This document shows, piece after piece, positions 32,520-44,475 of a DNA stretch of 64,000 nucleotides. This stretch comes from Auriscalpium vulgare. Taxonomy: Eukaryota; Basidiomycota; Agaricomycetes; Russulales; Auriscalpiaceae. Made by a program: the position numbers and the translations under genes. The stretch is from the NCBI GenBank assembly GCA_019915015.1, contig JAHBBC010000025.1:434001-498000 (forward strand), read 5' to 3'. The notes below the pieces were generated by a model. It had not been told where the DNA came from and made no database searches. It was given only the letters and a program-made list of their open reading frames with translations. The stretch's first letter is position 1; every line of letters begins with the position of its first letter.

Positions 32520-34435
32520 CGTTCCTTCAATTGCTCGCGAGTCGCGACATGGTCATCCAGCGTTTGCCAGTCCCATAGGACGAATTTTCCAGGACATCCG
32601 GGTTGCGGACCCATCGTGAAGCGCTCGGGGCACGTTGGATACTTGGAAGGATCGTCGTAGTAGTCATGAACGAACGGTACGCTCTCACGCAGTACCCGCG
32701 AAAATGTATTAATCTCATGCACTTGCGTGCGCCGTTCCGTTCCAGATCATCTACAACTGGCTGGACCATCATGACACCAAGTGAATCGGCAGTCCGAGCC
32801 TTGCAAGTTCATGAAAATCCACGGTATTGGCGCGCAGCGACGCGGTTGGTTTGGCCGTCAGGCGCAAGTCAGGCGCGCCGGGCAGTCCTGCGCAAAATGT
32901 CGCACTTGCCAGTCGAGCGATACTCATTCATCTGCTCGCGTGTCAAGGTCCTGTGGTTGTTTTCAGGGTTTCCTCATTTTGGCATTGATGAGCGTTCTCT
33001 CTAGTTGTGCATTTCGGAAGTGGACGTTGATGACAACGAGTCATCCTCGGAATAGTCCGCGCCGTGGTCACTGAGCCCCCGGCTTTCCTCAGCATCACGC
33101 ATCTTTGCTGCCTTTTCGAAGCGGTCAGCGGACTGCTCAAGCTCGCCGATGGACGACGACTATCATAGCCGTTCTCGGCCCACTTGATCCGCAAGTACTA
33201 GTCGGCGCCCTGTCAGAAACGCGCACAACAAGGTCTCGTCGCGAGAAGTACGACCAACGCTGTCTGCCAGGCCTTCAAGATCACGCAGGTAATTCCTCCC
33301 GGGACGTCCTATCTGTCTGCAGGCCAGATACCTGTCGCGCTGGATGGTCCGAAAGTTCGTCGGGAAGCAGTGGTCAATCAAATAGCTCAGTGAAGAAACG
33401 TGACGACGTCCAACGGGATGGCTTACGAGCAACATTGCGAGAGTAGAAGGCGTACGCTCGTCCGCCCAGGTATTTGCTCAATCTAGCCAAGCGATTCTTG
33501 CACTGAACGAAGCACAATGTCAACCGTTCTTTCGCTTCAAGGACCCATCGCTGGTAGAGTGAAAAAACGGCCTCGCACTGGTGGACGAAAGGTGGGTCTG
33601 GTCTCGCATTCTTCTGCTCCATCCGAAGCTGTAGCATTTCTTTATTCCATTTCCGCCGTAGTGCCTCCTCAGATCGCCTCGACAGGACGTCGCCAAATTC
33701 GTCCGGGGCGGAAGGCTCTGAATCTATCGAGGACCAGTCAGACACTTTGCTTGGCGTAGGCGAATCTTCCTCATCGGAGGACCTTGAAGAGGATGAAATC
33801 GACGACGGCGTTGAAGGTGCACGAGGTGAGTTATCGGGCGCAGGACCTTTCATAGCGCGGTACAGGTGATTGCCTTTCGGCATCTGCGAGAAAGCGCGGG
33901 GCACCTGTCGGCTCGACCATTTCCTTCGCAAGGAGACGGTTCAGCTCTGCTTGTAAGCGACGGGCCACTTCAGCATCGAGCTGGATCATCTGTTCTTTCG
34001 TATGACGTTCATCAATGATAGTCTGTGCCGCCGTGGTCAGTTTGCTCGGCAGAGCCTTGCCTTGGCCTTGCCCTTCCCTTTGGCCGCAGCTGGAATGCGC
34101 GTCGTGCTCTCGCGCCCTCCGCTTGTAGCCATCAAGGCTTCAGCGACAGCAGCAGACGGACGGACGGCGGCCATGGCGCGAGCGAGCCGACCGAGCAGAA
34201 GTTTCAGTACTTAGACTCGGACGACGCAGAAATTACACCGAAGGGTTTCCCCTCGTCGGGCTGCACCGCAGGCTGGGTCGAGGTAGTATCCCCTAGGAAG
34301 TCATCATCTTCCTGGTAGTGCGGGCTTGGGAGGAGGCGGCTCAGGGTTATGGGCGCGTTCAAACCATATAGCAAGATACTTGGCCTTCGTGCTTAGCGTC
34401 GGCGACGCGGCATGTGAGAGAGTACGAGCAGGGGA
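32520..34435 (-). pseudogene. Retrotransposon gag relic, copy 2 (decayed, minus strand)
   Basis: Homologous to the gag gene at 35.2-38.2 kb. From its upstream side it reads SQMPKGNHLYRAMKG, then DEEDSPTPSKVSDW, SEEALRRKWNKEMLQLRMEQ, RPDPPFVHQCEAVFSLYQRW, KYLGGRAYAFYSRNVARKPS, and a stop after TELFD, then frameshifted remains of later parts. The zinc-knuckle cysteines are lost through the same deletion as in copy 1. Homology to copy 3 reaches back to about 34435 (CCCACGTTCCCCTGC), just short of copy 3's own promoter region, so copies 2 and 3 stand head to head. The 3' side is cut abruptly at 32520. Confidence 0.75.
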
Positions 34436-34532
34436 ACGTGGGTGTAACGGTCGAAGCTTACTCACCCTTACTACTTATTTTCTGACCCCGTTCTCTGACG
34501 TTTGCAGCTCCGTACTCCCGATACTCCGCTAG

Positions 34533-34540
34533 TATAAATA
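34533..34540 (+). promoter_or_regulatory. TATA box of gag-like element copy 3
   Basis: TATAAATA lies about 260 bases before the first ATG (34797) in a C/T-rich leader. It probably belongs to a 5' LTR-like region (about 34480-34685), but I found no second LTR to prove it. Confidence 0.5.
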
Positions 34541-34796
34541 CTCGACCTCTGTTGTATGTACAATAGGCTCCCCTTTTCTCCAATACAGAGTCCCCATCCC
34601 GGTTTCCTCTTGCGTGAATCTCGAAGCTTCGGGCCTCTCCTTGTGTTGCAACATACGCGTTCCCACGCCCGTTGCCTCACATATTTTGAACCCCTCGCGA
34701 CTCTACTTTCTCTCTCTACCTCTCCCTCTGGCGACTACGACGGTCTGATCACCCGCTCTTATCGCCACCGTACCTCTCCCCACACCAACCATCGAC

Positions 34797-37700
34797 ATGG
34801 AGACCCGTACCGGTACCAAGTACACCAGCCGTCCTTTGGACACCTCGTCGCTCGCCGAGAGCGACCGCAACTCGGCGGATACGGATGCCCCGCAGGGCAC
34901 ATCTGCCATTGGTGCGTCTCAAGCTGAAGAGTCGTCGCTGACTTCTCTTCGAGGCTCTGCCTCACTGGCCCAGGCTGCTGAAAGCACGGCCATTGTCCCT
35001 CGCTCCGGCACCAACGTGTCCGTTGAGGACGAGAAGACGCGCTCCGAGGCTACCGACAGCCTTTATGTCGCAGTAATTGGCTCCGACGAGCAAGATGTCG
35101 TCGTCGAGGTCCCTCGCTCCGGCACCAACGTGTCCGTCGAGGACGAGAGGTCGCGCTCCGAGGCTATCGACAGCCTCGATGTCGCAGTTGCCAGCTCCGA
35201 CGATCAAGAAAACGTCGTAGAGGATAATTACAACGCGCTCAACGCCGTTGATGATACTGGCTCAACCAATCATGGTCCGACTTCTCAAACGTCTATCAAC
35301 CTACGCCGACTCCGCCGCCGAGCGCGCGTTTACTGTTGTTACCCCGCATGTAATATCACCTCCGATTGTAGAATCGGACGGGTTTAGATCCCCACGTTCC
35401 CCTGCACGTACTCCTTCGTGTGTCGCATCGCCGACGCTAAGCACGAAGGCTAAGTATTTTGCCGGATGGTTCGAGCGCGCGCATAACCCGGAGCTAGTAG
35501 CCACAAGCCAGTGTCAGACCCGGGCCCACTGGTCAGACTATGAGGACGACGACTTCCTCGGGGACATACCCGCTTCCTGGGCGCGCGCAGTTCCTGCGAC
35601 ACTGCCTGCGGACCAGCCCGACGAGGGCACGGCCTTCGGCGCCACCCTCGAAGAGTGTATCGACGGGCTTGACCCGAAGCTACAAGAAATGATGCGCCTC
35701 AAGAACATGCGATTGATGTCTGCAACTTCCGTCTCGGAATTGTCTGACTCCGCTGCTGAGCGTCGCTCGCTACGGTCGAGGCACGGCCGCCGTCCTTCTG
35801 TTACTCCGAGTGAGCCACCGACTGCCGCGAGCGGAGGGCGGGACAGTATGCCGCGTATTCCTGCTGCCGCCAAGGGTAAGGGCAAGGCACTTCCGAACCC
35901 TTCAGACTCAATGATAGACTTTACCAGTGTGCAGTCAACGAGAATTGACGTCGACGAACGTCGAGCTAAAGAACAGCAAATTGAGATTGACGCTGAGGTT
36001 GCTCGCCGGCTACAAGCAGAGCTAACTCGTCTCCACGCTAAGGAACTAGGTGCGGCCGTACGGGCTACGCACAAGGGCGAGCCAAGCGGTCATCGACACG
36101 AGAGTACTAACACGGTGTCGAATACGCCGAGACCCCGCGCCGATCCCGCCGTCGCCGCTCCTATCATCGCCACTCCCGCTGCTGCCCCCGCGCCCTGCGC
36201 GTCCTCGCAAATGCCTAAAGGCAGTCACCTGTATCGTGCAACAATGGGACGTGCGTCTGGTAATCCGCCTCCGGCGCCATCAACTCCCTCGTCGAGCTCA
36301 TCGTCCTCGTCGTCCTCTGACGAGGAGAATGCATCAGATGACGAGTCGGACTGGCCATCAGTAGGCGAAGAGCCTCCAGCGCCCGACGACGACGACGATG
36401 TCGAATCTAAGCGCTCCAAAGAAGCTCTTCGGCGAAGATGGAAGAAAGAAATGCTTCAGCTTCGGATGGAGCAAGCGAATGCAAAGCCGGACCCACCATT
36501 CGTCTACAAGGGCGAGCCGGTATTCTCAATATACCAATGTTGGGTCCTAGAGGCAAAAGAATGGCTGAAACTAAGTTTTGTTCAGCGGAAGAATCGCGTT
36601 GCTCGACTGCACAAATACCTCAGTGGCCGTGCGTACGCCTTCTACTCATGCGATGTCGCTCGCAAGCCATCTCGTTGGACGTTGTCGAAGTTCTTCATCG
36701 CGTTGTTCGACCATTGCTTCCCGACGAACTTCCGCACTGTTCAGCGCGAGAAGTATCTGGCTTATGGACAATCAGGGCACCCCGTGCGGAATTACCATCA
36801 TGACCTCGAGGATCTTGCAGACAGCATCGGGCGCATATCGAAGCGCGACTTCGTAATACGATTCTGGCAAGGTGCTGATCAGTATTTGCGAATCAAGTGG
36901 GCCGAAAACGGATACGATCCTGAGGCGTCCTCCATCGGGGAGCTCGCCCAGTCCGCCGAGCGCTACGAGAAGGCCGCGAAGATGCGTAAGGAGAAGGCAG
37001 GACGGCGGTCCAACAATCGTGGACCTTCCAAGGACAGCGAAGATGCTGCATCGTCGAGGCCGATCTCCAAGGGGCGCTTCTCTAAGGACACTCGTGGTCA
37101 ATCTCGGCGCAATGACCGCTCTGACAAGGATAACGCACGAAACTCGCTTGTGTCGAAACCCAGGTCCAACTCGGGCGGTGCTCGCAGGACCTTGACGAAA
37201 GAACAGATGAACGAATACCGCGCCGCTGGCAAGTGCTTTGAATGCGGCGAATCTGGGCACTTGGGCAAGGACTGCCCAAAGCGCCAGACTGCCAAGCCGC
37301 CAGCATCGTTGCGGGCTAACACAGTGGACTTCCATGAGCACGCTCGGCTTGAGGTTCTGCGGACCGCCGATGACCTAGGTGTTATGACGGTCGTGGATGA
37401 TCTGGCATGGAATGACACCCGTGACGACGTGTTAATCTCGCGCACGCTGCGTATACTACACGACAGCGTACCTTTCGTTTATGATTACTACGACGATCCC
37501 TCTAATGATCCTATGCGCCCTGAGCGATTCACGATGCGCCCACAACCCAGACATCCTGGTGAATTCATGCTGTGGGACTGGCACACACTGGACGACCATA
37601 TGGTGACTCGCCACCAATTGTTGGACCCAAACTTTAATGTGCGGACCTGGATTCATCATGAAAAGGCGAAAATTGAGGAAATGTTAAGTGCGGACCTCTC

Positions 37701-38410
37701 ACTGCGCACCCGGACTTCCCCAAGCCTGCGCACTTTGACGAAACCTTTGGCCTGAATGCTCCGCTGCCCCAATTCCTGCCGCCGACTAACGACGAGACTG
37801 TCGATCGCTTGCGGACCTACGTGCGGAGCGAACTCTTGCACGGCGTGCCGTATTCATTTGATGACACTCACAGCGAGTATATTCTTGATATCTACTCGCC
37901 ACACCGCTTCTTAGTTGCGGCATACGAATATGGTTACCTCCTGGTGACCGATGAGTGCACACAGCACGAGTACGTCTTGCCGTTCGAAGAAGCGTGCTCG
38001 CTCGCATTCTGTGCCGCGTTCTGGATTGAGCAGGCCTATCGCCAGCTGCTGGACATTCCAATGGATATGGAAAGCGGGAGCGCGCCACCAGCGCCGTCTG
38101 GTACACCTGATCCGGAAGCGTTGACCTCGGACTTCGTGATGTTGATGTGTCGGATGCGGATGACGATGTGCCGCCGCTGGACCTGGATGCGCCGCCCAGC
38201 GACGATGAAGGCACTGTCGCGCCCTTGGACACAATACAATTGAACATGGCTGCGCCCTAAAGCGCGCAAAGCACGACCGGAAGTTGACGGTGACGTCGTG
38301 CATCAGCTCAGGGAGCGTACGGCTGGACGTATGAAGGATTTTACTCGCCTGATACCGAAGCCCGTAGCGGTGCTTGCGCAAATCAACGGTCAGCCAGTTC
38401 GCGCCCTTAT
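34797..38410 (+). pseudogene. Ty3-type gag with truncated protease, copy 3 (nearly open, frameshifted, no RT)
   Basis: The largest open part is 35248-37755. It carries a low-complexity N-terminus, a Ser/Asp tract (SSSSSSSSSSSDEENASDDESDW region), a capsid-like block (RRRWKKEMLQLRMEQANAKP, FVQRKNRVARLHKYLSGRAY, RNYHHDLEDLADSIGRISKR, QGADQYLRIKWAENGYD) and one CCHC zinc knuckle (CFECGESGHLGKDC). The first ATG (34797) opens a different frame (196 codons) that would have to shift near 35280 to enter gag. Another frameshift at about 37690 separates the next part (37809-38243, RSELLHGVPYSFDDTHSEY). Homology ends at about 38408 inside the retropepsin start (AQINGQPVRALM), before the catalytic Asp-containing motif. 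No reverse transcriptase follows and no 3' LTR is found. It is a truncated element, not a host gene, although the long open gag leaves domestication as a remote possibility. Confidence 0.75.
34997..35224 (+). repeat. 114-bp (38-codon) tandem repeat, two copies
   Basis: Two adjacent copies start CCTCGCTCCGGCACCAACG at 34998 and 35112 and encode PRSGTNVSVEDE...RSEA twice. The period is a multiple of three, so the frame is kept. Confidence 0.8.
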
Positions 38411-38419
38411 GACAGTCGT

Positions 38420-38728
38420 TATCGCCGTTTAATATCTGGTCAAAGTACAATGTTTGATGTAATGTCGGAGAGCAGTTGCGACGTGACATAACAACATCAG
38501 GCTTAGTGTAAGCGCTCATCAGCCGAGGACGTCTCCGGCATTTCCCCGCATAGCGCTCGGTCGGCAGCCCGGCATCAGACTCGGCAGGCGGGAACATCGC
38601 AACTTGATATGCAAGATGCAAGACGTAGTCACTACGGTACATTGTTATTTGACAGACAGGCATGGGTGGGGACTGGGGGCACGCGAACACTGGGAAACCC
38701 AAGAAACACAGGCATGAATACACATTCC
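38420..38728. other. Short spacer between gag relic and transportin 3' end
   Basis: No gene is seen. It should contain the 3' untranslated region of the minus-strand transportin gene. Confidence 0.5.
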
Positions 38729-41700
38729 TCAGACACCGTACCGCTCGGCCAGGCATTCTTGTGTTGCCAGCGGGAAGGTGGCAACCAGGGCCTGCCAGCC
38801 TGCCGTGTCGTGCGCCTTGAACACGGTCAATATCTTTTGGAACATGGAGTTGAGCGCCGACGAGGGTGTGTTCCAGCACACTACTGCCTTGCAGAACCAA
38901 GGCAGGCTCTGCATGCCGTCCGAATCAACCATCTGCACGATGCAAGAAGAAGCCAAGCTGGAACGCACCGTCCTGATGCCCCTAGGGTTCGCCATCACGA
39001 GCATACACAGGCCATGGAACGCCGATTCCTTCTCCCCGTTGTCCGAAAAATTGCACAGGGCCTGGCACCAGGCCTGCGCGAAGGAGGGAAGGAAAGGCGC
39101 GACGACGCTGGGGTGCCTCAGGCCGATGCGCCCTATCGTCACGGCCGCGTTCTCCTGAAGGCTGACATGGGCCGTCGGGTGGAGCAAGATGGCCACGAGT
39201 TGCCAGATGAGGTGCTGTACCCATTGGCGGAACTGGGGGTCATCTTATCCCAAAACAAGTTAGTACATGGCGTGCCGCATAAGGGCAGCGGCTGCACGTA
39301 CCTCTTCCATAGCCCATCGCGACCTCGCCTATAGCCCATGCGGCGCTGTTGCATGCGCTGATGAACCCCTCTTTTGGCTCGGGTTCCAGCTGCAGGCTGA
39401 GCTCCGGCATGATCTCCGGCATGTGTGGGCGGAGCATGGAGAAGCACGACATTGCGAGTTCACCGACGAGTCCATAGGCGGACTGCCGCACGGCCGCCTG
39501 CGGGTGCTTCAGGCACAGCATTATGAGCTGGAAGAACTCTGGCTGGCTGTTCTCCATGGCCGGCTTGAGCTGCATGCCAACGCCGTGAGTCAGGCCTGAG
39601 AGCAGGTCTAGTGCAAAGACGAGGAGCATCTGGTCTGGATCGTCGAGGTCGGGGTTTTGTTGGTATGTCTGGTACTGCACCATCGAGGCGCGCGCAATGT
39701 CGACGCAGCGGTCGAACACAGGCTCGGAATATGGGCACATTGCTTTACCCACCGCGCTGGTGACTGAGGCGAGACACTGGCGCAGAGACCTGCAGTGAGC
39801 ATAGCGGGAGGCGAGACATCATGGGAAGTACCTCGAGAAGCGGGATTAGGTTCTTGTCATGGTCCTTCACCTTCATCTTGCCCAGTAGTAGTGGCAACAA
39901 AATATCAACGTACTTGGGTTCTTGAAGACCTCCTCGGACGGCGTTTGCCAGCATGCCCACGGCGTCATAGAGGTTTCGCATGTTCTTTGCTTGATACTTG
40001 TGGAAGGCCAAAATGAGACTCCGTAGCACGGGCTCGACGTAGGGTGCCAGCTCGGCCCCTGCGTCTTCCTCCAGCATGGCCAATGCAATGCATCCGGCCG
40101 CTTGGACGCGCTTGTTGTTATCCAAGACCATTCGCAATAACTAAAGGCCAAACATCTGTTCAACGTGGCAATGAAGTGAGCTGTGAGGCACGTACTCCCT
40201 CCATGATCGGGATGAAGAAGATTTTCTTATGTCCATCGGACATTGACTGCGTGCACCAACTCGCATACCGGCCAAGCGTCCAGCAAGAGATAGACCGGAC
40301 GAGAGGCTGCAGGTAAATCAACCTCGGTACTGATCATCTGATGTGTGCAGCCAGCCATACCTTCGTGTCATTCAGTGCATTGACCAGGTACGGGACGAGG
40401 TTGGGCAGATCTGGCTCAAGGGCCTCGCTGCAGCCTGCAGTGCCGCCGCCGGGCTGTCAGCATCATCCTCAAATTAAACTGCGCAGCGCACCTCCCGCAA
40501 CAGTACCAAGGGCATAGGTAGCACTCTCTCGCTGAGTCCACTCAGCATCCCAGAGCTTCCAAGTCAGCGCCTCTTGCAACGCCTTGAACAGCTCAGAGCC
40601 AAAGCGCACTGCGAGCTCTCCAAGGGCAGCAGCCGCGCACGAGCGCAAATTCCACTCGGCCCCCATCTCATCCGCGCTATGATCCTCGCCGTCTGACTCG
40701 TCATCGTCTAACACGTCTTCCACTTCGTTGAGCTGCTTCTCGCCATACGCGCCAACCTTCTTTGTCATAAGCTCACCATTGCCGGAACCCGCACCCTCGC
40801 TCGTGCCCTCACGGTTGACGCCGTGTGTCTTGCCGCTGTAATGGCGAGGCTTGATGTCCGTGTCCTTATCTGGCACGGCCGCGTCCTCCTCCACATCCGC
40901 GTCTAGCCAGAGGAGGTCCTCTTCGCTGTAGACCATGCAGTCCAGTAGCATCGGCGCGACCTGCGGGAGTAGCGGGAGTAGGTAAGCCGCGAGCTCTCGG
41001 GCCTCCGCAAAAGTGAGCCAGAACTCGCATGCCTCGAGCACGACCACGTCCTGTGGGTCCTTCATCATAAAGAGCATGTCCCCTGCGATGTTGTCAAGCT
41101 GGGGGATGAGCCTGACCGGCTGCCAAGCCAGTAGGCGAAGAAGCGCCTGGCAGACGCGGCGCCGCACAGTTGGGTCCTCGTCCCATGCGCACTTCAACAG
41201 GCAGGCGATGAAGAGGTCGATGTGCGTGAGGAGAGCGAATGCGCTGATGGGAACGGTGGGCAGCTCGGTGGGCACGAGGTTCGAGAGGCAGGCAACTGCA
41301 TGCGAGCGGATCGTGGAGTTTTGGTGCTCGGTGCGCAGGAGGAATGTGGGGACCATGTAGTCGAGCATGAAGCCTCCGTGAATTTCCACGTTCAGCTTTC
41401 CTGGGTAGTCTTCGCATGCCTTTTCAAGCACGAAGAACGCCTTCTAAGATGAAACCCGCGCAATCAGCGCTATGAGGGCGCTATGTCCATGGTACTGGCC
41501 AACCAAGTGTAGCCATAGATATACATCAATTAAGACGCTGTGTCGCAGGGCCACAAAGGCAGGAGGCGCACGCATCGCAAGTGGACAAGGAGACGGATGG
41601 CCACAGCACGGAACCAACGACTCACTAGTTGTTGCTGATCATCTGTGCCACCCAGCTGATCGATGAGCTGCAGCAGGCACTCCGGCCAGCCACAGGGCTC

Positions 41701-42113
41701 AAGGATGCCAAGGAACGCCACAATGGCCAGCCCGGTAACATTGCGGATGGACTCGCAAGGGTCGCTGAAGGCCTGAAGGAGGGAGGCCTTGATAAAGTCC
41801 ACGGCTTCTGGGGATACGCGGACGACAGCATTTGCGCTGTTTTTGAGTAGGTAGCCTGCGATCCTCCGGATGCTATCATCGACCTCATCGCAGCTCAGAA
41901 TAAAGGCAAGGTAGGCGATGTAGTCCGGCGCAAGGGAGAGAGTGTTGAGTTTCTGTGTATGGGTGGGCGGTGGTAAGCGGTCGAAGCCGAGCAGGAGACA
42001 AAGGGACTGACGTGCGTGATATTTCTCTGGGATTCCTGCTGTGTGGAGGTGGACTCATGGATGGTCAGGAGCACTTCCTTGAGACATTCTTCCTGTGGGG
42101 ACCAGTAGCTCAT
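38729..42113 (-). CDS. Transportin (karyopherin beta-2, Kap104 family), about 954 aa
   Basis: Nuclear import receptor that binds PY-NLS cargo such as mRNA-binding proteins and releases it on RanGTP binding. Eight exons read by splice phase: 42113-42012, 41952-41626, 41443-40492, 40434-40362, 40306-40196, 40140-39832, 39776-39302 and 39243-38729. The start is MSYWSPQEECLKEVLLTIHE. HEAT-repeat blocks match transportin throughout: YMVPTFLLRTEHQNSTIRSH, LKCAWDEDPTVRRRVCQALL, the acidic loop region (SEEDLLWLDADVEED, then DTDIKPRHYSGKTHG) that couples Ran and cargo binding, VRSISCWTLGRYASW, LDNNKRVQAAGCIALAMLEE, LVFALDLLSGLTHGVG, and the C-terminal LAERYGV expected of the family. One intron has a perfect TACTAAC branch site. 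The 182-nt intron 41444-41625 is longer than the others. My reading of exon 4 is one base short of frame, which should be rechecked. It appears intact otherwise. Confidence 0.92.
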
Positions 42114-42149
42114 GGTGTGCGATCGGGCGAGGTTGAGATGCGCTCCTCT

Positions 42150-42810
42150 GCAACGAACCTCCCTTTTGTTGCCACCGCCAGACTTCGGTGTCAACCCAGA
42201 TCTGTCCTGCCCTGCGAGAGCAAAGTTAGGCAGTCATTGCCACATATGCGCTACAAGAGGCTGCGCAGGGCCTGCCGCCTGGCACGATGTACCCCCGATT
42301 GTATGAGCGCAACGTAATTACTGCCTCCGCCGAGTCGCCGCCGCGGGGCCCAGACCTTCAAGTTCTCGCAGTCACGCAAATAGCATGCATGGACTCCTGT
42401 GGCGCGCGCAGGCCGCCTGAAGACTTCAATGCCGTGGCCTGTTCCGGTTCTATTGATCGCCTGGTGCCGATTTGCGCTCCAGGCATCCTCACCATTGCTT
42501 GTTGGGGGAGAACCGGATCGGCCAGAAATGACCGCTCTGAAGACCCAGGTGACACACAGGGCTACAGCTGACCCTGTCTTCTCTGTTATCCTGCTCAATT
42601 CGTGCTGCGCACAACGTCAACACATCAGCCACGGTCATCCCCGCCACGGCTCAACGCGATCAAGTGCCAGGACGTGGCGCAGGTGAGCATGGTGGTTCAA
42701 GCATAGATCTGACGCCTTCAATGCAAGCTCTTCCGCATAAGTTGATGACGTATTCCTCAGCTCGTACACGGGGCCAAATTGCCGCTATTCCGCAGGTCTC
42801 AGGCTGCTCC
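42150..42810. other. Transportin upstream region, no other gene supported
   Basis: Probably holds the transportin promoter on the minus strand. I see no clear TATA box and no other gene. Confidence 0.4.
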
Positions 42811-42814
42811 ATTC

Positions 42815-43155
42815 TCCAGTGGGTATAGTTACGATTCCTTTGAATCGTTGCTTATGTCATCTACATCCAGCATTTTTTCGACCCCATGCAACGATCATCT
42901 GTGTCGCCTTTTTTGGGAATTCACTCCCACGCTATGTCCACTCACATCCACTTGCACTTTCACCTTCCTCTCATTTGCCCGGAATGATTCACATACATTG
43001 CTCCATTTGCAGTATATTATTTCAGACCATAGAGCACCTACAGAAGCTGCAAAACAGTGATATATTGCAGGGCTTGAACAGCGGTAGCAGAAAGACGATG
43101 ACATCACTCCGGGTTTTAAACACAATTTAAGACCCCGGAATGACATCATCGCTGA
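42815..43155 (+). mobile_element. Hairpin-ended dispersed repeat, copy B
   Basis: Diverged partner of 16590-16940. It begins with the palindrome ACGATTCCTTTGAATCGT and shares GCATTTTTTCGACCCCATGC and GTCGCCTTTTTTGGGAA. It ends in a 54-nt imperfect palindrome at 43097-43150 (GATGACATCACTCCGGG and its inverse). It is non-coding. Confidence 0.65.
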
Positions 43156-43494
43156 CATTATTACACGTGATCATGTTGATATTATGTTGTTTACTCAAAA
43201 CGTGCCCCAGCCCAGGGGTCGTAACCTTGCTCCGATGCAGGCTCAAGGCTGGCCAGCAGTGACAACCCCATTTGGTGCTTAGTACCGGTGGCTTGAGAGA
43301 GCACGCATGTTACCGAAGTGTTTCAGGGATAGCGTTATAGCATTAATCAAGTAGTCTTCATCATTATTTCATGTACTTGCAATTGTACAGAGTTACAGGA
43401 TCATCCAGCCCTGTATTGAGCTTGGAATCGTACTGCCGCGCTAAGCGTCGGCCCACTCCCAGCAAGTTCAGCAGAAGGATAGGCAAATATTACA

Positions 43495-43740
43495 ATGTAC
43501 ATCGCGCCTGTATGTGAGTTGAGTGGAGTGAGTGATATTAGCACAGTGCATCTGTCCGTGTGCGATGCATCAGTCGTGCGCGATGCATCTGCGCGCGATG
43601 CATCGGCCAGCGCGATGCATCGGTCGCGATCTTGCATGGGTATTGCTGCGATGTTTGCTCACTTAACTCTCAGACAGGCGCGATGCAATATACGCGTGTC
43701 AATTGACACGTCGCGCGAACTGAATATCTACTTCTGCCAG
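43495..43740 (+). repeat. GCGATGCATC-rich end fragment of the SINE-like family
   Basis: Four GCGATGCATC words are followed by GTGTCAATTGACACG and the terminal motif GAACTGAATATCTACTTC. This is the same end as the SINE-like copy finishing at about 45226. No tRNA-like head was found upstream, so it looks 5'-truncated. Confidence 0.5.
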
Positions 43741-44304
43741 CTCCAACGCTCATTTTCTCCCCCGGTTGCAGCTCATGCCCTGGCACACTGCCTGCTGCCC
43801 TGGCGAAATCAGCCGCCTAGCGCGCCGCATGCTCGCGCTTTCTGTGCCGAAGCCCGCTTGAGCCGAAGATGGCGCGTTGAGCTCCCGCTTGCGCGCGGGG
43901 TAAATTGAATACCGCGGCTGCAAGCTCTGACTGTATATTCTCCATCTCTGCTCGCTTAGCTTGGCTTACTTTGGTACTATCCCTAGCTTTTTCTCCCCTG
44001 GTTGCGGGGAGTCATGCGTTCAGCCTGAGTGCGGCCCGACAAAAACAGCCGAAACCTTGCTTGCTCTGAGGCCTATGTCCTACCATTCATGCTGCTGTGG
44101 ACTCGGTCTCCATCGCCTTTGGAAACACCGGCTAGGGCTCATTGTACCCCCTAGGACTATCCCTTCGCTGCCCGATCAATATAACCGCAGCTATTTCATC
44201 GTAGATATACAGTTCACGGAATGCATTACTAGGCCTGTGAATTGACAAGGAAATAATGCATGACCTATGCATTTGGGATGACCAATGCATTGGACATCAG
44301 TTCT

Positions 44305-44475
44305 GGGTCAAGACACAGGGCCGAATGCATTATTTCGTGTCAGTTGACACGCATAATGCATTCCGCGAACTGAATCCCCTCCAGAGCCTCTTCCGACGGA
44401 GGGGATTCAGTTCGCGGAATGCATTATGCGTGTGAACTGACACGGAAATAATGCATTCGGCCTGTGATTTGACCC
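44305..44475. repeat. Large near-perfect palindrome (78-nt arms, 15-nt loop)
   Basis: Arms 44305-44382 and 44398-44475 are reverse complements apart from about four or five differences. The loop is AGAGCCTCTTCCGAC. Each arm carries ATAATGCATTCCGCGAACTG and the motif CGAATGCATTAT, the 3' end of the SINE-like family. The palindrome is two such ends joined tail to tail. It could extrude as a cruciform or be transcribed into a hairpin. Confidence 0.85.

Noticed and set aside
34797..37755. Domesticated host gag gene
   Set aside because: Frameshifts at both ends of the long frame, a truncated protease start after it and two decayed sister copies fit a dead element better than a maintained gene.
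37911..38900. Minus-strand open frame of 329 codons
   Set aside because: It is a shadow of the plus-strand gag relic and the transportin 3' end; composition and codon pattern fit neither strand's real gene.
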